Source of the DNA: Methanobacteriota archaeon
Lineage (GTDB): Archaea > Halobacteriota > Halobacteria > Halobacteriales > Halalkalicoccaceae
Assembly: GCA_022561895.1 (NCBI GenBank)
Contig: JADFQH010000195.1
Coordinates: forward strand, 1 to 5,976
Direction: 5' to 3'
DNA length: 5,976 nucleotides
Part shown: piece after piece, positions 1 to 5,540 of the stretch
How the letters are laid out: each line of letters opens with the position of its first letter
Position numbering within the stretch: position 1 is the stretch's first letter
Notes under the pieces: model-generated
The model's database searches: none
The model's input: the letters and a program-made list of their open reading frames with translations, nothing else
What the model was told of the DNA's origin: nothing
Made by a program: the position numbers and the translations under genes

Positions 1-186
1 CTCAAAAGCTTTCGCCATTTTTGTTTCTTGCCAAGATTTAGCCTGCGACATGTGACAGACGCGGCAGCGCTTCGCTCCTACGTAATCGCCTGCCGAGACT
101 ACGGGCATGGCAAAAGCCCCGATCCACAGCGACAAGAATCCTCCCAGCAAAACCAAACGACGCCGGGTATGTCGATTGAATTGCAT
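1..186 (-). CDS. Secreted c-type (probably multiheme) cytochrome, 5' fragment
   Basis: The minus-strand ATG at 186 opens a frame of 62 codons that runs off the left edge without a stop, so only the N-terminus is present. Residues 1-32 form a signal peptide: a basic start (RHTRRR, 5-10), a hydrophobic core (LVLLGGFLSLWIGAFAM, 11-27) and a small-residue cleavage site after VSA (30-32). The mature protein would start GDYVGAKRC. A heme c attachment motif CRVCH (CxxCH) is at 41-45, followed by SWQETKMAKAF, which resembles the 'YVGxxxCxxCHxxQxxSWxxTxMAxAF' opening of cytochrome c554-like periplasmic multiheme cytochromes. Such proteins carry electrons outside the cytoplasmic membrane. The number of hemes cannot be told from this fragment. 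TRRRLVL loosely resembles a Tat signal, but c-type cytochromes are exported through Sec. The start is fixed by a strong ribosome binding site. Confidence in a cytochrome is high; the subfamily is inferred. Confidence 0.82.
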   Translation of the reverse strand, partial: MQFNRHTRRRLVLLGGFLSLWIGAFAMPVVSAGDYVGAKRCRVCHMSQAKSWQETKMAKAFE

Positions 187-193
187 AGAACCG

Positions 194-201
194 CTCCTTC
201 C
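194..201 (-). promoter_or_regulatory. Shine-Dalgarno site of the cytochrome gene
   Basis: On the minus strand GGAAGGAG lies 7 bases before the ATG at 186. It is a near-perfect anti-16S match at ideal spacing, decides the start codon, and marks this end of the window as bacterial in style. Confidence 0.75.
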
Positions 202-285
202 AGCTAGAGAGTCGGACTCGCTCCAAAGCACTTCTAAGCAGGTGGAAGGCCAGGAGCGTTTGGCAAATCGGATCGGGTCAGAACA

Positions 286-303
286 GGATCAAAACTGTGA
301 TCC
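286..303. repeat. Perfect inverted repeat GGATCA-N6-TGATCC
   Basis: Six-base arms match exactly around AAACTG. It lies roughly 100 bases upstream of the cytochrome ATG. The size suits a dimeric repressor site or a small hairpin, but a repeat this short can also occur by chance. Confidence 0.3.
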
Positions 304-802
304 GGAAGACCTCGTTCTCCTGTCAGATTTTGGGACGATTGACAAAAGCTACAGTCGGCAATACGGTACGGTAATTTCGGCTCCGTGGAACGTCAGCGAT
401 CACGCAATGCAACACAAGCAGCGGGTCTTCTTTACTGGGTCCAATTTAGGGGAAACTTCCACACAAGCTGCGAAATATTCCGCACAACTTGTCTGCGCTT
501 TCGGCAAAACCATCTGCTTGCGTGATACAACCCGAAACTGTTTCATGGGACACAATTCCCCGTGAGTCCTTCAGAAGATGCTGAAGTTGTGGGTGACCCG
601 AAATAAAAACTGCTTGTGGAAGATAGGAGGGGAGCCAAAATCGTAGCGCAGGTTTGAAAAGGCGGCAGGACAAGGCGGCTGCTTACGGGGAACTATGATT
701 TACAGACAGAGTGAGCGGGAGAGCTCTTGGGATGGGGGCGTTGGAAAATTGGAATGGACGGGACGCAATGTCAGCCGGAAGATGTCCTGCTGATCCGGGC
801 TT

Positions 803-827
803 GGGATACCTTGCGCCGAGGCATCCC
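803..827 (-). terminator. Hairpin just downstream of tmRNA
   Basis: Read on the minus strand, GGGATGCC pairs with GGTATCCC (8 base pairs including one G-U wobble) around a 9-base loop. It begins 13 bases past the CCA end of ssrA. The wobble works only in the minus-strand transcript (the plus strand would have an A-C mismatch), which fits a role after ssrA. No T-run follows, so it is not a textbook intrinsic terminator. It could instead stabilise the precursor 3' end before trimming. Confidence 0.45.
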
Positions 828-839
828 TTGTTGTGGATT

Positions 840-1190
840 TGGTGGAGGCGGGGGGAGTCGAACCCCCGTCCGAAAAGGCACTGGACTAAAAGCCTACATA
901 CTTAGTCGTGTTCGAAAAACTTCACCGCCGGCAACGTCGAACCGACAAGAATTACCGGCCGCTAGTCCGGAAAGTTTCGCCCTTCCTTCACGGACCGAAA
1001 AGGAAGAACTAGCCCGTTCATCGTCGCCGCATCCACTCCCACGGGCTGAAGCCGAGCGACGCGCCACTTAATTAAGCAGCGAGAGCCAATTCAGGATTGG
1101 CAATTGTGTTTTTGTCCACACGATTACGGGTGCATGGACCCCGGTATGCCTTTTAGCCCTTTTCCTTTCCGTCGAATCCGTTTCGCCCCC
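840..1190 (-). ncRNA. ssrA: Transfer-messenger RNA (tmRNA), complete, one-piece
   Basis: This RNA acts with SmpB to free ribosomes stalled on broken mRNAs, adding a degradation tag to the nascent protein. The 5' end on the minus strand is GGGGGCGAAACGGATTCGAC, the hallmark tmRNA start (1190 downwards). It pairs with CGCCTCC at 850-844 to form the 7-bp acceptor stem. The third pair is G-U (1188 with 846), the alanine identity signal recognised by AlaRS. The discriminator A and encoded CCA end at 840. The T arm is GGGGG-TTCGACT-CCCCC (867-851). A tag frame ending in ELALAA and TAA lies at 1116-1072. The 351-base length is normal for a one-piece tmRNA, and the 5' and 3' ends are in standard order, so it is not a permuted two-piece form. 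Pseudoknots were not folded. tmRNA is bacterial, so it assigns this part of the window to a bacterium. Confidence 0.96.
1072..1116 (-). other. tmRNA proteolysis-tag reading frame
   Basis: Within ssrA the minus-strand frame reads DKNTIANPELALAA followed by TAA (1074-1072). The ALAA end is the usual signal for ClpXP-type proteases. The resume codon is uncertain: GAC at 1116, 75 bases from the 5' end, is my choice because the encoded tag is then 14 residues. Starting at GTG (1119) would add one valine. Most tmRNAs resume at an alanine codon, and none precedes KNTIA closely in this frame, so an Asp start would be atypical though known in some bacteria. Confidence 0.7.
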
Positions 1191-1268
1191 AAAGACTGCC
1201 GCCGGCAGATATCGCGCGAGCGCGCAACCCGGAAGCAGTGCTGGAACCGTGCCGTTCTCAACACTGCT

Positions 1269-1274
1269 ATTTTA
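1269..1274 (-). promoter_or_regulatory. Possible extended -10 box for ssrA
   Basis: On the minus strand TGGTAAAAT gives a TG-N-TAAAAT extended -10 element. Transcription from it would begin about 70 bases before the mature tmRNA 5' end, leaving a leader for RNase P to remove. No good -35 box is seen at the right distance, so this is a weak call. Confidence 0.25.
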
Positions 1275-1411
1275 CCATAGTCGCCCGGCAACGGAGGCAG
1301 GGAGACCTGCACAGTGCGCGAGCAGTTCTCCGCAAGCAGCTTCAGGATCAGCGCGGGCCGATTGTATCTTGTCTGTGCCCTTGCGACATTTGATGAAATG
1401 ACAGAAACTAT

Positions 1412-1441
1412 TTGACATGGGCCTACCGGCGGCATTAGTTT
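1412..1441 (+). promoter_or_regulatory. Possible sigma-70-type promoter for the 1567 gene
   Basis: A perfect -35 TTGACA (1412-1417) is followed at 18 bases by TAGTTT (1436-1441), a poor -10 match. The start point would be about 1448, giving a leader of roughly 120 bases. The -35 is striking, but the -10 is weak. Confidence 0.3.
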
Positions 1442-1555
1442 CCGAAGGCAGACATTGGGAGAGCAAAACAGGCAGCGGTCCGTTGGGACTGGCGAGTACG
1501 GCCAGGCCGGAAGGTCATGGCCTGAGAAATCCTGAAAACACGAAGATCGTTTATT

Positions 1556-1561
1556 GAGGAG
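1556..1561 (+). promoter_or_regulatory. Shine-Dalgarno site for the ATG at 1567
   Basis: GAGGAG lies 5 bases before the ATG. This supports 1567 as a genuine translation start of the bacterial gene, whatever happens downstream at the junction. Confidence 0.65.
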
Positions 1562-1566
1562 CTGCG

Positions 1567-3168
1567 ATGGCGAATAGCGGTTCATTGGAACGGGCACTCG
1601 AGGAGTTGATCCAGCGGGTAGTTCGGAGCGAAATCACCAACGCGATGGCGCGCATGCCCAAAGGGGAGGGAGGCGGGGGGGCTGCTGCGCCCGCCTTGGC
1701 GGCGCTGAATCAATCCGTCTCGCGCATCCTCCAGCCGACCGGGCAAAGCGAGATCATGACGGCTTTTTTAAAAGGCGCAGCGGATTATTCGGGCCGGTGC
1801 GCGTTGTTTGTGCAACGCGGAGACAACTTTTCTTTTTGGCGCGCCGAAGGCTTTACCGCAAAGGGTGCGAAAAGTTTGCGCTCCGTCACCATCCCGGCCG
1901 GAAAACGCGAGACGGTGCTGGGGATGCTCGATGACGAGGGGATCGACTACGTCGTGACCGACGAGACGAGCGGCAGAGAGTACACCGCCGTCGCGTACTT
2001 TCCGCTGCCGACGAACGCCGTCGAACCCGTGCTCGACGAGCTTCACGACCTCGGGATCGAGGATCAGGCCTACACCGTGGTGATGGACGCACAGACCGTG
2101 ATCTCCCGGCGATTCAGCGATCTCGAAGACCGCTACAGTGAAGAAGAGAAATCAAACGAGGGGCGGATTTCGAGACAGGAACTCCTTACTGAAGCCCGAC
2201 AGCTCACGCCCGATTTTTGGGTGTACGTGACGATGACGGTCATCAGCGCGGTCGTCGCAACCGCCGGGCTGTTACTCGACTCCCCGGCGGTGGTCGTCGG
2301 CTCGATGGTGATCGCCCCACTCATCGGACCGGCGCTCGCTGCAAGCGTCGGCACCGTCACCGAGGACCGGGGGCTGTTCATCGACGGAATAAAATATCAG
2401 GCGCTCGGGGTGGCGTTGGCGATCGCGAGCGCGGCGATCTTTGCGTGGTTCGTCCGGACGACGAACCTCGTTCCCCCGAGCCTCGATGTCGCCCAACTCG
2501 CGGAGGTTTCCGAACGCCTCAGACCCGATATTCTCGCGCTCGCCATCGCGCTCGCGGCCGGGATCGCGGGGATCTTGAGCCTCGCGACGGGCGTTTCGGT
2601 CGCGCTCGTCGGCGTGATGATCGCCGCGGCGCTCATCCCGCCCGCAGCGGCTGCTGGGATCGGGATCGCCTACGGGCTTCCCGTCGCCGCTGCCGGATCA
2701 ACAGTGTTGGTTCTCGTCAACGTACTATCAGTGAATCTCGCGGGGCTGATCACCCTCTGGTATCTCGGGTATCGACCTGAGCAGTGGTTCGACACCGACA
2801 CCGCACGCACGAAAACAGTAAAACGGATCGGTACGCTTGCGCTCGTCGTTCTCGTGCTCTCGGCGTTTCTCGGGACGATAACCTACAACTCCTATCAGGA
2901 CGGCGTCTTCGAGAACGCGGTCGAAACCGAGGTCGAAGGGGCTCTCATGGAAGGCGAGTACTCCGAACTCGAACTGATCTCTTCGACTGTCGAGTACGAC
3001 GACGAGAACGTCGCGTTCCGCCAGACGGATCGCGTCGTCGTCACCGTTGCACAACCGAGCGGCGCGACGGAAACTGGGTTAGCAGCCACCCTAGAGGAGC
3101 GAATCGAGAGCCACACGGACGACCCGGTGGCGGTGCAGGTGCGGTATATCGACACCGAGACGGTCTGA
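1567..3168 (+). CDS. Chimeric frame: bacterial GAF-like N-terminus joined to haloarchaeal DUF389 (TIGR00341-like) membrane protein
   Basis: The 533-residue frame has two parts. Residues 1-103: two helical stretches (6-30, 44-72), a Gly/Ala linker (33-45), and strands around RCALFVQRG and FSFWRAEGF (77-96) that resemble the first third of a GAF domain, then stop short. Residues 104-533: a haloarchaeal DUF389 protein with a ferredoxin-like soluble domain (about 105-180; GKRETVLGMLDDEGIDY, YFPLPTNAVEPVLDEL), a charged linker (181-215), about seven membrane helices (about 217-438) and an acidic extracytoplasmic-type tail (440-533). The DUF389 core is seen at DSPAVVVGSMVIAPLIGPA (238-256) and VGVMIAAALIPPAAAAGIG (348-366). 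The family is of unknown function; transport is only a guess. The second part alone is 430 residues, a normal length for a stand-alone haloarchaeal member, with codon 104 (TTG, 1876) at the place of its expected Met. Codon use changes at the same point. I infer a chimera; the natural archaeal gene is probably about 1876-3168. Confidence 0.8.
   Translation: MANSGSLERALEELIQRVVRSEITNAMARMPKGEGGGGAAAPALAALNQSVSRILQPTGQSEIMTAFLKGAADYSGRCALFVQRGDNFSFWRAEGFTAKGAKSLRSVTIPAGKRETVLGMLDDEGIDYVVTDETSGREYTAVAYFPLPTNAVEPVLDELHDLGIEDQAYTVVMDAQTVISRRFSDLEDRYSEEEKSNEGRISRQELLTEARQLTPDFWVYVTMTVISAVVATAGLLLDSPAVVVGSMVIAPLIGPALAASVGTVTEDRGLFIDGIKYQALGVALAIASAAIFAWFVRTTNLVPPSLDVAQLAEVSERLRPDILALAIALAAGIAGILSLATGVSVALVGVMIAAALIPPAAAAGIGIAYGLPVAAAGSTVLVLVNVLSVNLAGLITLWYLGYRPEQWFDTDTARTKTVKRIGTLALVVLVLSAFLGTITYNSYQDGVFENAVETEVEGALMEGEYSELELISSTVEYDDENVAFRQTDRVVVTVAQPSGATETGLAATLEERIESHTDDPVAVQVRYIDTETV
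1873..1905. other. Probable bacterial/haloarchaeal sequence junction
   Basis: Left of this point are a tmRNA, Shine-Dalgarno sites and a bacterial GAF-like start. Right of it everything is haloarchaeal in composition and family. The exact base is uncertain because the sequence encoding LRSVTIPAG could belong to either side: it fits the next strand of a GAF-like domain and also the first residues of the archaeal protein. No insertion-sequence end, att-like repeat or tRNA lies here, so nothing suggests a natural insertion. Confidence 0.65.
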
Positions 3169-3265
3169 GAAAGAATGGACTTCCGTCGCCAACCGAACAG
3201 TTTCGCCCTTCGAGGGGTTCGTATCGGTCGGTGAAACTCCGTTGATTCCGCGAGAACTCCGCTAC
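3169..3265. other. Gap between convergent stop codons
   Basis: The DUF389 frame and the antiporter end tail to tail, 97 bases apart. Only a weak hairpin (CCCT-TCG-AGGG, 3206-3216) is visible, with no T-run on either strand. Transcription ends cannot be placed from sequence alone. Confidence 0.4.
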
Positions 3266-5371
3266 TCACTCCATCCGGAGGAACCGGCGGCGGTCCGAGT
3301 CGTCGTCCTCTGCGGGGTAGCAGATGATCACGTCGTCGGCCGCAAGCGACGTGAGGCGCTCGGGCAGCGTTTCGAGATCCGACGACCAACCGCGCGAGCC
3401 GGGGCGGGGACTCAGCGCGACCAACAGGTCGGTTTCGGTGACCTCCTCGGAAAGCGCCTCATCGAAGCGCTCGTGGCCGGGTATCGTCTCGACGGTCATG
3501 GAGGTGTCGGGTTCGACCGCGTCGATCAGACGCTCGTAGCGCTCTGCATCAGCGCCGACGACGAAACAGGCGAGCGAGACGCCGAGCTGCTCTGTGATGA
3601 TTTTGATCGTCCCGACCGCCTCGTAGAAGCCCGGATGCGAGGCGATCCGATTCGGAAGGACGAGCACGACGCGGTCCTCGATATTGAGCGGCGAGTCGAG
3701 GTTCGAGACCAGCACTAACGTATTCGTTCGATCGAGTAGCTGGTCGGTCGTTCCGCCGAACAGACGCGTTCCGAGCGAGGAGTCACCGCGCCAGCCGATG
3801 ACGACGCGCGTGATGCGGTTCTCCTCGATCGTGCGTGCGATCCCGGTCACGACGTTGTCGTCGATCGTCGTCTGAATGTCGAGGGGGATCTCCGCGCTCG
3901 CGGCGTGTTCTTCGGCCTCCGTTGAGAACTCCTCTGCGCCCGCGACCTCGGAGGCGGTCTCGGTGTCATCATCGTTGTCGGTCTGCGTTCGCCTGCTGCG
4001 CCGCTCGCTTCGAGTGGCAACCGTCACGGCATGCAGTGGCTCTTCGGTGGTGTTGGCCCGAACGAGCATCCCCAAGTTGAGCAGGCCCTCCATTCGATCG
4101 GTTCCCTGCGAGAGTGCAACGAGCACTCTCGAAGGGGCTTCTCCGGGATCGTACTCCTTTTGTTCTTCGGCGCTGACGATTGCGCGGCCGTACTTCTCGG
4201 TCAAGAAGGGGCTGATGACGCTCACGACGATGATCATCAACACCACACCGTTGAGCGTCGGCTCGCCGAACAGTTCGAGGTCGAAACCGATCTGGGTTAT
4301 CGCGAGCGCCGCCGCGGCCTGTCCTGCCGAAAGACCGTACATCGCGAAGCGCTCGGCGTTCGTAAACTCGTAGTAGGTGCCCGTCAGCCAGACCGCGATG
4401 AACTTTGTGACGAGCAAGAGGACGACGATCGAACCCGCAATCGCGAGCGTTTCGGTCCCTTCGACGAACACCCGTGGATCGACGAGCATCCCCACCGAGA
4501 TGAGGAAGAAGGGAATAAACAGCGCGTTGCCCACGAACTCGATACGGTTCATCAACGTCCCCGTTTGTGGGATGAGTCGGTTGAGCGCGAGCCCGGCGAG
4601 GAACGCGCCGATGATGTGTTCAACGCCAGCCATCTCGGCGAGAAACGCACAGACGAACAGCACGGCGAGGACGAAGAGGAACTCGAAGTAGCTCTCCTCG
4701 CTCAGGTTCCGGAAGAACCACTGGCCGAGACGGGGGACGATCAGCCAGATGCCGCCGAAAAGCAAGATAAGACCGACGGCGAGTTCGGCCCAGAACCCAG
4801 CCGTGAGCTCGCCCTCGACGCTCCCCGAAACGACGGCGAGAACGAGCAATGCGGCCGTATCGGTCAGGATCGTCCCGCCGATCACGGCCGTGATCGCTTC
4901 GTTTTTGGCGATGCCCAGCTGGTTGACCACCGGATAGGCCAAGAGCGTGTGCGAGGAGAATATTGCCGCATAGAGCGCCGCTGCGCCGAGATCAAAGCCG
5001 AGAAACCAGTAGCCGACGGCGGTTCCAGCGAGCTGCGGAATGAGAAACGAGACCGCGCCGAACACAATGGATTTGTTCTTATTCTCGAGGAAGTCGTTGA
5101 TGTTGATCTCCAGTCCGGCGATGAACATCAGATAGACCAGCCCGACCTCGCCCAGGAGAACGAACGTCGCATCGCGTTCGAGCAGCCCTAAAACGTTCGG
5201 ACCGACGATCGCGCCGACGATAATTATCCCGATGATCCCCGGAAGTCGGTAGCGCTCGAAGATCAGCGGCGCGGCGAGAAAGACGACCATCGCGATCGCG
5301 AAGATCAGGATCGGATCGTCGAACGGCGGCGAGAGCGACGGTCGGGAGACGAGTGGATAGAGGAGTGACAT
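3266..5371 (-). CDS. CPA2-type cation/proton antiporter with C-terminal UspA-like domains
   Basis: A 701-residue haloarchaeal membrane protein, expected to exchange Na+ or K+ for protons. Residues 19-393 form a Na+/H+ exchanger domain with about 12-13 helices. Family signatures are GEVGLVYLMFIAGLEI (74-89), SSHTLLAYP (139-147), ILTDTAALLVLAV (168-180), GAFLAGLAL (255-263) and SVGMLVD (292-298). D171 is the likely ion-binding carboxylate; its partner position is T170, not the Asp or Asn of DD or ND exchangers. A cytoplasmic tail follows: a UspA-like domain from 413 (RVLVAL), split by an acidic low-complexity linker (about 455-495), ending in the nucleotide-site-like GWRGDSSLGTRLFGG and TLVLVS (526-556), then a second degenerate Usp-like domain (565-688). 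This suggests gating by nucleotide or stress signals. The start at 5371 (MSLLYPL) is preferred because the upstream in-frame extension to 5542 is not membrane-like and overlaps the divergent gene. The ion is not known. Confidence 0.88.
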   Translation of the reverse strand: MSLLYPLVSRPSLSPPFDDPILIFAIAMVVFLAAPLIFERYRLPGIIGIIIVGAIVGPNVLGLLERDATFVLLGEVGLVYLMFIAGLEININDFLENKNKSIVFGAVSFLIPQLAGTAVGYWFLGFDLGAAALYAAIFSSHTLLAYPVVNQLGIAKNEAITAVIGGTILTDTAALLVLAVVSGSVEGELTAGFWAELAVGLILLFGGIWLIVPRLGQWFFRNLSEESYFEFLFVLAVLFVCAFLAEMAGVEHIIGAFLAGLALNRLIPQTGTLMNRIEFVGNALFIPFFLISVGMLVDPRVFVEGTETLAIAGSIVVLLLVTKFIAVWLTGTYYEFTNAERFAMYGLSAGQAAAALAITQIGFDLELFGEPTLNGVVLMIIVVSVISPFLTEKYGRAIVSAEEQKEYDPGEAPSRVLVALSQGTDRMEGLLNLGMLVRANTTEEPLHAVTVATRSERRSRRTQTDNDDDTETASEVAGAEEFSTEAEEHAASAEIPLDIQTTIDDNVVTGIARTIEENRITRVVIGWRGDSSLGTRLFGGTTDQLLDRTNTLVLVSNLDSPLNIEDRVVLVLPNRIASHPGFYEAVGTIKIITEQLGVSLACFVVGADAERYERLIDAVEPDTSMTVETIPGHERFDEALSEEVTETDLLVALSPRPGSRGWSSDLETLPERLTSLAADDVIICYPAEDDDSDRRRFLRME

Positions 5372-5417
5372 CGATAAAAACGGGTGTCGTTCGTCCTGTA
5401 CTCGGTTGGTCGGCTCA

Positions 5418-5426
5418 CATATAGCT
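5418..5426 (-). promoter_or_regulatory. Possible archaeal TATA box for the antiporter
   Basis: On the minus strand AGCTATATG is centred about 50 bases before the ATG at 5371. A start point about 26 bases downstream would give a leader of roughly 24 bases. A second AT-rich run (TTTTTAT, 5380-5374) is too close to the ATG to be its TATA box. No Shine-Dalgarno site is visible, which is common in haloarchaea. Confidence 0.35.
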
Positions 5427-5540
5427 ACCGAAACCCCCGGAGCACACGTCTGCGCCGCGTCGAGATTGCGGTGTCGTCGTGGTGATTCCGGCGTCGGAGC
5501 GATGCCAACCCCTTTGGGCACAAACGCTCTTCGGTCGGTC

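Larger units (their letters stand above)
187..839. other. Stretch without a convincing gene, between cytochrome start and tmRNA 3' end
   Basis: Open frames in this stretch lack ribosome binding sites and family resemblance, and one overlaps the cytochrome start in antisense. Two short perfect inverted repeats are visible: GGATCA/TGATCC at 286-291 and 298-303 (6-base loop), and CTTCAG/CTGAAG at 569-574 and 581-586 (6-base loop). The first sits about 100 bases upstream of the cytochrome start and could be an operator, but nothing ties it to a known regulator. The stretch presumably holds the cytochrome promoter, for which I see no clear -35/-10 pair. Confidence 0.5.
1191..1566. other. Intergenic region between divergent ssrA and the 1567 gene
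   Basis: This 376-base region should hold promoters for both directions. A possible ssrA -10 (1269-1274) and a possible plus-strand -35/-10 (1412-1441) are listed separately. A perfect inverted repeat CAGGCC/GGCCTG (1503-1508 and 1519-1524, 10-base loop) sits in the leader of the plus-strand gene, about 45 bases before its start. I see no small gene here. Confidence 0.45.

Noticed and set aside
339..367. TTGACA with a 17-base spacer and TACGGT on the plus strand
   Set aside because: The -10 is poor and no plus-strand gene follows within reach.
400..546. 48-residue minus-strand frame starting MKQFRVVSRK
   Set aside because: It has an ATG and several cysteines but no Shine-Dalgarno site at usable distance. 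The cysteines do not form a recognisable zinc or heme motif (CLCC is not CxxCH).
107..565. 152-residue plus-strand open frame
   Set aside because: It starts antisense to the cytochrome signal peptide, has no ribosome binding site, and its protein is low in hydrophobic pattern and resembles no family I know.
446..673. 75-residue minus-strand frame
   Set aside because: It needs a TTG start, lacks a ribosome site and shows no domain or motif.
1202..1235. GC-rich repeated CGCG bases upstream of ssrA as an operator or structured leader
   Set aside because: The alternating CG run can fold in several short ways and shows no distinct symmetric site; it is best seen as low-complexity sequence.
1124..1597. 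157-residue minus-strand frame running into the tmRNA
   Set aside because: It overlaps the 5' end of ssrA and the start of the plus-strand gene, and its composition looks random.
3206..3216. Small hairpin CCCT-TCG-AGGG as a terminator for convergent genes
   Set aside because: Only four base pairs and no T-run on either strand; likely chance in GC-rich sequence.
4031..5191. 386-residue plus-strand frame opposite the antiporter
   Set aside because: It is the typical antisense shadow of GC-rich haloarchaeal coding DNA: very charged, no hydrophobic core. The minus strand encodes a clear membrane transporter here.
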